Shown: positions 26,015 through 34,693, counted from the stretch's first letter. The stretch: 64,000 nucleotides of DNA from Pseudomonas arsenicoxydans (GCF_900103875.1 NZ_LT629705.1:2117001-2181000), one strand, 5' to 3'. Made by a program: numbers and translations. The notes: generated by a model from the letters alone, not told the origin.

Positions 26015-27298
26015 ATGTCAGCACATCGTATTGGCGTTATTCATGCCTATCCCAGCCGGAGACTGCTGGATTGTCTGGGCGCCGCGGGTTATCGGGTGGT
26101 GTTGATCGGCAACGGGCGCTCTCTAGCTGAGCACCCAGCGGTCGAGGCCGTACTGCAGGTGCCTCTGTGGCCGACTGATGCTCTGTTTAGTGCCGCGGCC
26201 GAGTACCACGCGGCGCATCCTTTCAGTGCCCTACTGCCTGTCAATGAGGGCGCGGTAGTGGCAACCGCGCAGTTGTCCGAATGTCTGGGCCTGCCGGGCA
26301 TGTCGGTGGCCACTGCTGTCTGCAGTCGCAATAAGTACTTGGCCACGCTGTTGTGGGAAGCACAGGGCGTACCAGTGCCGGCGACGCTGCCGTTGACCCT
26401 GGAAACCCCGTGGGAGCAGGTCTGCCAGCGGTTAGGGTCACGGGTGGTGGTCAAGCTTAGCGACTCGATGAACAGCCAGGGAGTGATTGCGGTCAGTGAT
26501 GCATATCAGTACCGGCAAGCCCTTGCGGCACTACATGAGCTGATCCAGCAGGCCACCGATGTCGATCCCCTCAAGGACCGCAATCGCTTTGCCTACGGTC
26601 ACAGCAGCCTTCAATTGATTGCCCAGAGCTTTTGCGAAGGGCGGGAGGTCAGCGTCGATCTGTTGCTGCGGCCCGACGGCACGGATCAGGTCCTGGCGGT
26701 GCTGGAGAAAGAAGGCGGGCAAGGGCCTTACTTTGCTGAATCGGCTTCTGTATGGCCCACCTCGCTGGGGGCCGAACAGGAGCATTCGATTGGTCAGCTT
26801 GCGCTGCGCGCTGCGCGGGCGCTAGGTATGACCCAGGGCGCCGCACACGTCGAAATCCGCTATCAGCATGGCGTGCCCCGGGTGCTTGAAGCGGGGTTGC
26901 GTCCTGGGGGCGGCTTCACCGCGCAGACCATCGAGCTGTTGAGCGGGGTCGACGTGTATGCCGCTCAGGTCCGCCTACTTCTGGAACAGGTGCCATTGCC
27001 CGCGGCGGTGGGTGAGTGTGGTGCGGTGCTGTTTGGCGGTGTGGTGATCGAAGCCAGCGGGACCTTGCTCGCTGTCGAAGGCATGCAGGTCTTTGAGCAA
27101 CTGGCGGAGTTGCGCGAGCTGGTAGTGCTCGCCCGTCCCGGTGATTGGGTGCAGGCCATGCCGGACTCTGCTCAGCCCCATTACTGTTATTACCTTCTGA
27201 CGGGAGAGAGTCGTGAGGCACTGCTGGAGATTCACCAAGGTATTCAGCAGCAGGTTCGGTTGCAGGTTGCGGTGCAGGAGGTGACTCATGATTGCTGA
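26015..27298 (+). CDS. ATP-grasp carboxylate-amine ligase
   Basis: 427 residues with a pre-ATP-grasp N-domain (about 1-100), an ATP-binding core (VVVKLSDSMNSQGVIAV, then EGREVSVDLLLR) and the metal-binding end (HVEIRYQHGVPRVLEAGLRPGG). This resembles BacD-like L-amino-acid ligases and CarB-fold enzymes that make an amide through an acyl phosphate. It probably joins an amino-acid-derived carboxylate to an amine, giving the cluster a non-ribosomal peptide bond without an NRPS. Strong ribosome site (aaggaggg), 11 bp after the radical SAM stop; it overlaps the next gene by 11 bp. Confidence 0.83.
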   Translation: MSAHRIGVIHAYPSRRLLDCLGAAGYRVVLIGNGRSLAEHPAVEAVLQVPLWPTDALFSAAAEYHAAHPFSALLPVNEGAVVATAQLSECLGLPGMSVATAVCSRNKYLATLLWEAQGVPVPATLPLTLETPWEQVCQRLGSRVVVKLSDSMNSQGVIAVSDAYQYRQALAALHELIQQATDVDPLKDRNRFAYGHSSLQLIAQSFCEGREVSVDLLLRPDGTDQVLAVLEKEGGQGPYFAESASVWPTSLGAEQEHSIGQLALRAARALGMTQGAAHVEIRYQHGVPRVLEAGLRPGGGFTAQTIELLSGVDVYAAQVRLLLEQVPLPAAVGECGAVLFGGVVIEASGTLLAVEGMQVFEQLAELRELVVLARPGDWVQAMPDSAQPHYCYYLLTGESREALLEIHQGIQQQVRLQVAVQEVTHDC

Positions 27299-28736
27299 GC
27301 CGCGCGAGTGGGGCGCCAACCCGCAGATCCTCGCCGCGGGCCAGCGGGTGTTGGAGTTGTTTGCCAGCGTCCAGGGCGCGCCCGAGCAATTCCCCCTGTG
27401 GTACGCGAGCGATTCGATCGCCGTCCGAACCCAAGACCCAGCCTCGATGCCCGAACACGGTCAGTCGCTGGACGATACCCTGGCCCAGGCCGTGGAGTTG
27501 ATGCAGCAGGGCCTGTGCAACGTCAGCCACCCGTTGTACTTCGGCTATATTTCGCCGCGGCCTCACCCTGCTGCGGTGCTGGGGGACTTCCTCGGCAGTG
27601 CGCTGAATCAGACCCCCGGTGCCTGGCGTGCGGGGCCATCGGCGACCATGGTCGAGGTCGAGGTGCTGCACGCCCTGCGTTCGCTGTTTGGCCTCGACCC
27701 GGTTGTCGGGCGTTTGCCCGGCGGGGTATTCACCGGGGGCGGTACGCTGGCCAACCTGATCGGGCTCAAGTTGGCCCGCGAGCAGCTGCACCGCCAGCAT
27801 CCGGAAATGCTTCGGGCCGGCGGCTTGGGGCCACGGATTTACATGTCCCGAGAGGGGCACTTTTCCATCGCCAAGGCCCTGGACGTGCTAGGTTTTGCCG
27901 CGGATGCGCTGGTGGAGATCGACACCGATGAGCAGGGCGCCTTGCTCCCGGAGCAACTGGAGCAGCGACTGGCGCACGACGTTAAGCTCGGCTACACGCC
28001 GATGTGCCTGATCGGAGTCCTGGGCACCACCGCGACCGGGGCGATTGATCCGTTGCGGCGCATCGGCGAGCTAGCTCGCCGTTACAACGCCTGGTTCCAC
28101 ATTGACGGTGCTGCCGGGCTGGCGCTGGCGGCGTTGCCCGAGGCCCGGCGTCACATGCAGGGATTGAGCGACGCGGACTCCATCACCTTCGACCCCTGCA
28201 AGTGGATGTTCGCCTCCTTCGGTGTAGGTTGCCTGCTGGTGCGCAACGGCGAGTTGCTTGGCAGCAGTTTCTGGGCTGGCGGACCTTACTGGGAAGAGCG
28301 CGGTGAACTCGACACCTTCAAGATGAACCTCTATGGCACTCGCCAATTTCGTTCGCTGGGCGTGTGGTGCCTGCTGCAGCATCTGGGGCTGGAGGGCTAT
28401 CGGCAACTGCTGAGGAATATGACCGGCGCGACGGCGCACTTGCGGGCGCTGCTGAGCGCCGATCCGGCTTATCGCTTGATACCCGATCAGCAGATCATGC
28501 CGGTGGTTGCCTTTCGGCCTGTGACCGCCAGTGCCGAGTGTGTGACTCGTCTGGTCGCGCTCTGTCAGCAGCGAAACCTAGCTTACCCCAGCGTGCTGGA
28601 ATGGAAAGGCGAGCGTTATATCCGCGTTGCCATCAGTAACTATCAAACCTCCACGCTGGACGTGGAACGGTTCAAGCAGGCCCTTGACGGGCTGTTGCAC
28701 GAACTTAGCTTCTCGCCACTCCCTAGGATTTTGTAA
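27288..28736 (+). CDS. PLP-dependent group II amino-acid decarboxylase
   Basis: 482 residues, full-length fold type I. PLP landmarks: His191 (EGHFSIAKAL, ring stacking), Asp273 (HIDGAAG, pyridine N contact) and Schiff-base Lys305 in DPCKWMF. The usual motif is DPHKW, so the residue before Lys is Cys304 instead of His. Relatives decarboxylate aromatic amino acids, glutamate or diaminobutyrate; the substrate here is unknown. It likely supplies or trims the amine building block for the ATP-grasp ligase, whose gene it overlaps by 11 bp. Its stop overlaps the antiporter start. Confidence 0.85.
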   Translation: MIAEPREWGANPQILAAGQRVLELFASVQGAPEQFPLWYASDSIAVRTQDPASMPEHGQSLDDTLAQAVELMQQGLCNVSHPLYFGYISPRPHPAAVLGDFLGSALNQTPGAWRAGPSATMVEVEVLHALRSLFGLDPVVGRLPGGVFTGGGTLANLIGLKLAREQLHRQHPEMLRAGGLGPRIYMSREGHFSIAKALDVLGFAADALVEIDTDEQGALLPEQLEQRLAHDVKLGYTPMCLIGVLGTTATGAIDPLRRIGELARRYNAWFHIDGAAGLALAALPEARRHMQGLSDADSITFDPCKWMFASFGVGCLLVRNGELLGSSFWAGGPYWEERGELDTFKMNLYGTRQFRSLGVWCLLQHLGLEGYRQLLRNMTGATAHLRALLSADPAYRLIPDQQIMPVVAFRPVTASAECVTRLVALCQQRNLAYPSVLEWKGERYIRVAISNYQTSTLDVERFKQALDGLLHELSFSPLPRIL

Positions 28737-30004
28737 TGAACAATCCCCACGAAAATCTATTAGTCATTGTGTTGGCGGCTTTGGTCGTCATCATCCTTTG
28801 CAGCCAGGTTGCTGGTAAAATGGCTCAGCGTTTTGGTCAACCCATCGCGGTGGGTGAAATCACTGGTGGCATTGTTCTCGGTGCGCTCCTGGGTGGCCTG
28901 TGGCCGCAGGGCGGTGCGTATCTGCATGCTAACGCCGGACAGGTGCTGACGGTCATGTCCCAGTTGGGCATCGTGCTGATGATGTTCCAGATCGGCATGG
29001 AGTTCGATTTCGGACTGCTGCGCGAGCGTCGTCTCAAGCGTGCCCTGGGCTGGATCACCTTGCTGGGCATTCCGATCCCTTACCTGACCGGGATGTTCTG
29101 CGCCTTCATTTATGCCCGCTACTACCCGGTTCCTGATCTGCTCGGGCTGATGCTGGTCTGCGGTATCTCGTTCTCCATCACCGCGCTGCCCATCCTTGGC
29201 CGAATCCTCCTAGAACGGAACATGGAAAACAGCGAGACTGGGGTGACCGCGATTGCCGCCGCTGGGATCAACGACCTGATCGGCTGGATTGCCCTGGGCG
29301 CAGTGGTGGTGTTCACCAGCGGTCAAGGCGCGGCGCAAACGCTGCTGAAACTGGCGGCTATTGCGCTGTTCTTGGTGGTGTTCTTCCGCTGTGTGCGTCC
29401 TTGGCTGGTCAAACGTTTGCAAGCTGATACTCAGCATGCTGCCGTACTGAGCGATGCGCATTTTGGCGCGATCATCGGCGGGGTGTTCGTGACGGCGGTC
29501 ATCACCGCGTGGTTGGGTGTGTTCGCCATTGTTGGTGGCTTTCTGGTGGGCACCGCGTTGTATCAATGCAAAGCCTTGCTTGAGCAGTGGAACCTGCGGA
29601 TGCGCCCTTTCGTTAACATCGTTTTGGTACCGATTTTCTTCTTCTACACAGGTATGAAAGTTGAACTTGGATCCATGGTGACTGCTCAGGACATTCTTTG
29701 GTGCCTCGCGTGGGTCTTATGCGCCTGCCTAAGCAAAGGGCTCAGTTGCACCCTGGCCGCCAGGCTGGCGGGATTCTCAATGACTGACTCCTTGAGAATC
29801 GGCACGTTGTTGAATACGCGTGCCCTTATGGAGTTAGTGGTGCTGAACATCGCCCACAGCCTTGGCTTGATGCCGCCTCAGCTGTTTTCCATTTTGGTAA
29901 TCATGGCCCTGGTTTCAACGCTGATCACCTCGCCGTTGCTGAACGCCATCCAGAAGTACAGCGGTCGCTCCGTTTCAGCCCCGCCAGTTGGTCAGTATTC
30001 CTAG
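28736..30004 (+). CDS. Cation:proton antiporter (CPA2/Kef-type)
   Basis: 422 residues and about 12 transmembrane helices. Motifs of the Na+/H+ exchanger domain are visible: GEITGGIVLG in TM2, AAGINDLIGW (conserved Asp in TM5) and TRALMELVVLN near the end. There is no C-terminal TrkA-N domain. Its ATG overlaps the decarboxylase stop, so it is the last gene of the operon. A CPA2 antiporter in a biosynthetic operon could provide ion homeostasis, resistance or product/counter-ion transport; family members in antibiotic clusters are annotated as resistance transporters. Confidence 0.85.
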   Translation: MNNPHENLLVIVLAALVVIILCSQVAGKMAQRFGQPIAVGEITGGIVLGALLGGLWPQGGAYLHANAGQVLTVMSQLGIVLMMFQIGMEFDFGLLRERRLKRALGWITLLGIPIPYLTGMFCAFIYARYYPVPDLLGLMLVCGISFSITALPILGRILLERNMENSETGVTAIAAAGINDLIGWIALGAVVVFTSGQGAAQTLLKLAAIALFLVVFFRCVRPWLVKRLQADTQHAAVLSDAHFGAIIGGVFVTAVITAWLGVFAIVGGFLVGTALYQCKALLEQWNLRMRPFVNIVLVPIFFFYTGMKVELGSMVTAQDILWCLAWVLCACLSKGLSCTLAARLAGFSMTDSLRIGTLLNTRALMELVVLNIAHSLGLMPPQLFSILVIMALVSTLITSPLLNAIQKYSGRSVSAPPVGQYS

Positions 30005-30128
30005 ATAATTTAGCGTCGAGGACGATGTCTTGCAGCACCTCAAGTTCGGCTTCGATTGCGGTGACTTCGGTGTCGATCAATGAATCGCCCGTAGATTCTT
30101 AGACGCATCTGACTGGCTGTTTTTGGTC

Positions 30129-31737
30129 GATTCTGTTGAAAAAGTAGCTCCCCTGGCTGGCCTCCGGCAAAATCTCCGCATTGGCCGGAGGGGGATCACA
30201 CAGCATGATGGGACAGTTATCGAGTGGGCAGGAGCGACTGTTTTACTCGTTCAACCTTGAAGATCACATCCCAGCCAATCACCTTCTGCGCAGCATTGAT
30301 CAGTGTCTTGATCTGAGCGACCTGCGCCATTACCTCGCCGATTTCTATAGCCCGATTGGGCGTCCGTCGATTGATCCCGAACTGATGATTCGCATGCTGA
30401 TCGTCGGCTATTGCTACGGCATTCGCTCAGAGCGGCGGTTGTGCGAAGAGGCCCATTTGAACCTGGCGTATCGCTGGTTCTGCCGGTTGAGCCTTGAAGA
30501 CGAAATCCCCAACCACTCGACCTTTTCCAAAAATCGACACGGCCGTTTTCGGGACAGTGATCTGTTTCGCTGGTTGTTCAATGAAGTCCTGCGTCGCTGC
30601 ATGGACGCCGGTCTGGTCAAGGGCGAAGGCTTTGCCGTGGACGCCAGCATCATCAAAGCGGATGCGAGTCGGCAGCGCGGCGTACCGGGAGATGAACCGG
30701 TCAACTGGAGCGATCCATCCCTGAGCACCCGCGCCGTGCGTGAGTATCTTGAGGCACTCGATGAAGAGGCTCTGGCCGAAACGCTACCGAAGCGCCTGTC
30801 GCTGACGGATCCTCAGGCCCGCTGGACCGCTGCTTCAGGCGGCCCAGCTTTCTACGCTTACTCCACGAATTATCTGATCGATACCGAGCACGGCGTGATC
30901 ATGGATGTGGAACCCACACCGGCTCATCGAACCGCAGAAGTCGAGAGCACCAAGACGATGATCGATCGGGTCGAAGCGCAGTTCGACATCAAGCCAGAGC
31001 GCCTCATCGGCGACACCGCTTACGGTACAGCTCCGATGCTGGCCTGGATGGTGGAGGAAAAAGACATCGAGCCGCATGTGCCGGTGTGGGACAAAACCGA
31101 GCGCAAGAACGACAGCTTTTCGAGTAACGATTTCCACTGGAATGAAGAGGCTGAGGAATACCGCTGCCCGGCCGGCAACCCATTGCGCAGCGAATGGCGA
31201 GCCTTCAAGAATGAGCGTTCACACGTCACCAAAGCCAACACCATCATCTTCCGATCCCGACAGGCCGACTGCGCTACGTGTCCGATGAAAGCCAAGTGCT
31301 GCCCGAACACTGCGTTCCGCAAGATCGCTCGCAGCGTCCATGAAGCCGCTCGCGATGTGGCTCGACGCATCGCGGCGACGCCGGAGTATGTGCGCTCTCG
31401 CCACGAACGTAAGAAGGTTGAAATGTTGTTTGCCCACCTCAAGCGCATCCTGAAACTGGATCGCTTGCGACTACGTGGCATGAGTGGCGCGTCCGATGAG
31501 TTCACGCTGGCGGCCGCGGTACAGAACCTGCGACGTCTGGCCAAACTTGCATCTCAAGGGCCACCTTCTACGGGATAGGTGCGCCTGCACGAAGCAAAAA
31601 ACCTCAAATTAACCCAATAACAGAGCAGCAAAGGTCAACGAAGGGCCGAGAAACCACTGAATGTGGTGAGTAGGTTCTCCGGTGGTGGTCGTGCCTGAGT
31701 TCAGGCGAGCTGAAAATCCGACTTTTTCAACAGAATC
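30129..31737. mobile_element. IS1182-family insertion sequence, 1,609 bp
   Basis: Both ends carry the 17-bp perfect terminal inverted repeat GATTCTGTTGAAAAAGT (30129-30145; reverse complement at 31721-31737). The flanking 4-bp target duplication is GGTC (30125-30128 and 31738-31741). One intact transposase gene lies inside. The perfect ends and duplication suggest a recent, probably active insertion, between the biosynthetic operon and the replication/integration module. Confidence 0.9.
30205..31578 (+). CDS. IS1182-family DDE transposase
   Basis: 457 residues from the ATG at 30205 (ribosome site ggaggggg, 30186-30193); a TTG at 30181 is in frame upstream. An N-terminal DUF772 region (PSIDPELMIRMLIVGYCYGI) precedes the DDE core, with a first Asp in FAVDASIIKADAS, a second in LIGDTAYGT and a Glu late in the domain (RKKVEMLFAHLKRI). 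A CPMKAKCC segment lies near residue 370. No frameshift, so probably functional. Confidence 0.92.
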   Translation: MMGQLSSGQERLFYSFNLEDHIPANHLLRSIDQCLDLSDLRHYLADFYSPIGRPSIDPELMIRMLIVGYCYGIRSERRLCEEAHLNLAYRWFCRLSLEDEIPNHSTFSKNRHGRFRDSDLFRWLFNEVLRRCMDAGLVKGEGFAVDASIIKADASRQRGVPGDEPVNWSDPSLSTRAVREYLEALDEEALAETLPKRLSLTDPQARWTAASGGPAFYAYSTNYLIDTEHGVIMDVEPTPAHRTAEVESTKTMIDRVEAQFDIKPERLIGDTAYGTAPMLAWMVEEKDIEPHVPVWDKTERKNDSFSSNDFHWNEEAEEYRCPAGNPLRSEWRAFKNERSHVTKANTIIFRSRQADCATCPMKAKCCPNTAFRKIARSVHEAARDVARRIAATPEYVRSRHERKKVEMLFAHLKRILKLDRLRLRGMSGASDEFTLAAAVQNLRRLAKLASQGPPSTG

Positions 31738-31740
31738 GGT

Positions 31741-32220
31741 CGATTTCTGTCTGAAGATGCCGCGATTAAACTACGGCAGGTTGCCACGCTTCGGCTTAAT
31801 GGAGCGCAGAGCATTCTGCTTCATTTTCCGCAGGACGTTGAGCTGGCTGTAGAGCTTTTGGATGATGCGGCAGTGTTGTTCGACAAGGCGTTCCGATATC
31901 TGACTGGGATCCCTGCTCAGCGCGTTCACCAACAGATCGGTGAGTACTTCTCTGTCCCCTCCGCTGAAGGCTGTCCTGCGATCCAAACCCCGTGGGGCGA
32001 TGAGTTCGCTCCGGCGATTAAGGACTGCGTTCGTTGCGCAGAGACTTGGCTTGGAGGCTCATCATTACCTTTATGGTGGGCGCTGTCGCAGAATCGAAAA
32101 CGTCATCGTCCAGGTGACTTTCAGGAAGCGTTCGAGGCCGGTTTTCTGCTGCGTTTGCAGCAGACGCTGCTCAACCTTCGTGAAGCTGCGGCATCTCGAC
32201 CAACAAGTTTCGATGTTTGA
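31741..32220 (+). pseudogene. Unassigned reading frame adjoining the IS, probably an interrupted gene remnant
   Basis: A plus-strand frame is open from the IS right end to a TGA at 32218-32220 (about 159 codons). Protein-like composition is visible early (EDAAIKLRQVATLRL, FPQDVELAVELLDD). Joining the two IS flanks keeps the frame open for only five more codons before a TGA at 30110. An in-frame TTG at 31858 could start a shorter product. A minus-strand frame over 31771-31986, which opens further upstream to near 32057, also looks plausible (ISERLVEQHCRIIQKLYSQ). I cannot decide which strand was coding and recognise no family. Confidence 0.3.
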
Positions 32221-32258
32221 GGCTCTAATTGACGTTTGAGACTTCGCTTTTCCCGCCA

Positions 32259-32302
32259 AACCCTCCGATCCAGCGATCTTTGATCGCGCCGATCGGAGGG
32301 TT
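32259..32302. other. Long nested hairpin
   Basis: A 12-bp perfect inverted repeat AACCCTCCGATC / GATCGGAGGGTT encloses a second perfect hairpin GCGATC-TTT-GATCGC. The 44-nt structure is followed on the plus strand by 'cactcgctttttc'. It could be a terminator for the frame upstream or a structural element of the origin-like region that follows. Confidence 0.6.
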
Positions 32303-32462
32303 CACTCGCTTTTTCTTGAAGCCACCTCTTTCCACCATTTCATTTCAAATTTGATTGGCGTCTGCCGTCGTTTACACGTCAGTAATTGCTCACGATCTCT
32401 ATCGAGCGCAGTGCCGTTCCTGTGTCAGAACGGATCTTTCGTGGGGGCATGGATAGAGGAGT

Positions 32463-32541
32463 GGCGACACCGGCGACAGCGGCGACAACCCATGCAGAAC
32501 GGGGCCTGGGGCGTGGCGACAAAAGTGGCGACAGTCGCCAC
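32463..32541 (+). repeat. Iteron-like array A (GGCGACA x5)
   Basis: GGCGACA starts at 32463, 32472, 32481, 32515 and 32527 (spacings 9, 9, 34, 12), and an inverted partial copy (GTCGCCAC) follows at 32535. The spacing pattern is mirrored by the inverted array at 34,748-34,829. The array lies in non-coding DNA upstream of the DUF3987 gene, like replication iterons or a multi-copy operator. Confidence 0.6.
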
Positions 32542-32593
32542 TTTTTGCACGCTTTGGCCGTGACGCTTGACCGCCTTTTGGAGTGGGTATAAA

Positions 32594-33286
32594 AATTGGC
32601 GCACGGATCGCTGTCGTTGACAGCGCCAGCCCAGGTAGCCAGAACCTTCAAGGCTACGCCACTTGCGTGGTGGTTCTCCCGAAGTGCGATTAGCGTCCGG
32701 CGGCTCGCACGGTCACTCCTAAAGAGTGATGGATGCCTACTCGACGTATCTGCCCACTGCGGCAGACGATGGACCTACCTCGCTGCGTTGCAGCAACCTT
32801 ACCTCTCGGCACACTTCGCTGCGCCAATCCGCGCCCGTCTCTTTCTTCTGGAAAGAGACGGGCGCTCGTACCACTGCTGCAAGCCACGTCGTACATGGCA
32901 TTGCCGCAATTGTCCCCGTGACAATCGGCCTGACAAATCCGATTCGTCGCCATCCACAACGACACAGGCACCGGTGCCGCAGCCTATGGAAGGGCTGCAC
33001 CTGACTGACAGTCAGGCATGCCCCAGGTGTCCATGTCGTTGTCTTCTCCTACCCAGGATCTCCAGGTGCCGAACTCGTCAGTCGGCACAGCCTCCACCCG
33101 CCCGCATCTTCGGATGCGCCCAGGAGGCCAGGTTCATGGGTTCATGCCCTCGCTCCCGGTCGTAAGGAGCCGTTCGTTCAGCGTCAGTGAAACCTCACAG
33201 GCCGCAGGAGCCTTGATCCCTGATAACACTCAACAGCCGTGGCGGGAGTACGTGAGGACAGCCAGCAATCATCGAGGAGAGGGCCC
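32594..33286. other. Non-coding, palindrome-dense stretch upstream of the DUF3987 gene
   Basis: 690 bp with no credible gene. It holds a train of short hairpins every 35-75 bp: tcactc/gagtga (32713-32729), gttgc/gcaac (32787-32797), a 15-bp perfect stem gcgcccgtctctttc with loop ttctg (32831-32865), attgtc/gacaat (32909-32925), GGCACCGGTGCC (32967-32978), cctgact/agtcagg (33000-33016) and gtgccga/tcggcac (33066-33088). It could be a replication or transfer origin or a structured leader RNA; the sequence does not decide. Confidence 0.5.
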
Positions 33287-34693
33287 ATGCAGCAGTTAGA
33301 TCCGAAGCTTGAACTACCACGTTCCCCTCGACCGTTAATCGAGTCGAACCCCATAGCCGAGCCTTATCCGGTCCAGGCACTGGGCGGAGTTCTTGGCCCT
33401 GCGGTCGAGCGTATGGCCGAAGTGATAGGCGTGCCCCAAGCACTGGCCGCGCAATCAGTACTCGCTGCCTCGGCGCTGGCCACTCAGGGTCATGCGGGTT
33501 TACACCTCGACGGGAGAAATTATCCACTGTCGCTGTACCTGATCACGGTGGCCGCATCCGGTGATCGTAAAACTGCGGCTGACCGATTTGCCTTGCTGCC
33601 GGCACGGCAATGGGAGCGTGAACAGTGGCAGCGCTACCGCGAACAACTTGCTCGGTATCGTGCCGTGCAGCGACAGGCGCAACGTATCAATCCTGCCGAT
33701 CCCGAACCCACAAACGGCGTAGCGCTCGAAGCGGAGCCCTCTGCACCCCGACTGATTACCACAGATCCAACCATTGAGGCCCTGATCAAAGGGCTCTGCC
33801 ATGACCTGCCCTGCATGGGTCTGTTCTGCGACGAAGGTGGGCAATTCCTCGGCAGCAGCACCATGAGTCGGGATAACCGTTTGAAAGCGGTCACGACCTT
33901 ATCGTCACTTTGGGACGGCAGCCCGATTGATCGAGCGCGCTCCATGGCCGGGGAAAGCCTACGGGCTTATGACCGGCGCTTGAGCCTGCACCTGATGCTG
34001 CAGCCGTACTTGGCCATGCAGTTACTCAGTGACCCGTTGCTGCAGGGACAAGGCATTCTCGGCCGCTGTCTGATGACCTGGCCCACCAGCCTGGCCGGAC
34101 AGCGCAGTTACCAGGCTGTCGACTTGTCCAAAGACGCTGCCCTACAGCGATATCACCACCGCCTTTCGGCGCTGTTTCGTCAGCCTTGGTCACTTTCCGC
34201 TGACGGTGCTCTGCAGCTATCACCGCTGACCCTCACTCCGTTAGCCCGCCGTCGCTGGATTGATCTACATGATGCCATCGAAGCCCAGTTGGGTGAGTTT
34301 GGGGAACTGGCCAGTGTACGGTCCAGCGGATCGAAGGCCGCCGATAACCTGCTCCGCGTCGCCGGCATATTGGCCGTGGTGGAGGAGAGCGGCGTGGTAG
34401 AGGTCGATCATATCCAACGGGCCTCCGCTTTGGTCGGTTACTACCTCACAGAGATCCAGCGCCTGACCGAGAAGGAGCCGGTATGCCGGGTGAAGGAGGA
34501 GGCGGACCGTCTGCTGCGCTGGCTGCAGGTCAAGGATTGGAAACGCTTCAGTATTCGGGAGCTGAACCGCAACGGTCCCCGCTTTGCCCGTAAGAGCAGC
34601 CGTCATGCCGCGAAGCTGTTGGTCGAGTTGATTGATCATCAGTGGCTGATCACCGACGGCCACACCTTCGAGGTGCACTATGTTCAATCTTGA
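33287..34693 (+). CDS. DUF3987 (YfjI-like) putative replication/helicase protein
   Basis: 468 residues from the ATG at 33287 (ribosome site gaggagaggg). A Walker-A-like segment ASGDRKTAAD lies near residue 88. A Walker-B-like hydrophobic strand ending CDEGG (MGLFCDEGG) lies near residue 185, the pattern of DUF3987/YfjI proteins. These ATPase-like proteins are typical of integrative islands and satellites, where they are thought to drive replication. It is flanked by the two mirror-image iteron arrays. Its last codons overlap the start of the next small gene (34680), so translation is coupled. Confidence 0.8.
   Translation: MQQLDPKLELPRSPRPLIESNPIAEPYPVQALGGVLGPAVERMAEVIGVPQALAAQSVLAASALATQGHAGLHLDGRNYPLSLYLITVAASGDRKTAADRFALLPARQWEREQWQRYREQLARYRAVQRQAQRINPADPEPTNGVALEAEPSAPRLITTDPTIEALIKGLCHDLPCMGLFCDEGGQFLGSSTMSRDNRLKAVTTLSSLWDGSPIDRARSMAGESLRAYDRRLSLHLMLQPYLAMQLLSDPLLQGQGILGRCLMTWPTSLAGQRSYQAVDLSKDAALQRYHHRLSALFRQPWSLSADGALQLSPLTLTPLARRRWIDLHDAIEAQLGEFGELASVRSSGSKAADNLLRVAGILAVVEESGVVEVDHIQRASALVGYYLTEIQRLTEKEPVCRVKEEADRLLRWLQVKDWKRFSIRELNRNGPRFARKSSRHAAKLLVELIDHQWLITDGHTFEVHYVQS

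Noticed and set aside
13133..30004. Identification of the cluster as a yatakemycin/CC-1065-type pathway
   Set aside because: Only the resistance and radical SAM logic is shared; no genes for the pyrroloindole scaffold or its ligation are present.
30010..30105. Short minus-strand peptide-like stretch (ESTGDSLIDTEVTA...) left of the IS
   Set aside because: A stop codon lies directly upstream in frame and no start is present; about 33 codons only.
32596..33165. 189-codon plus-strand reading frame in the palindromic region
   Set aside because: Starts at TTG, has Arg/Pro/Cys/Ser-rich composition and no ribosome site, and several other frames are equally open. The hairpins explain the region better.
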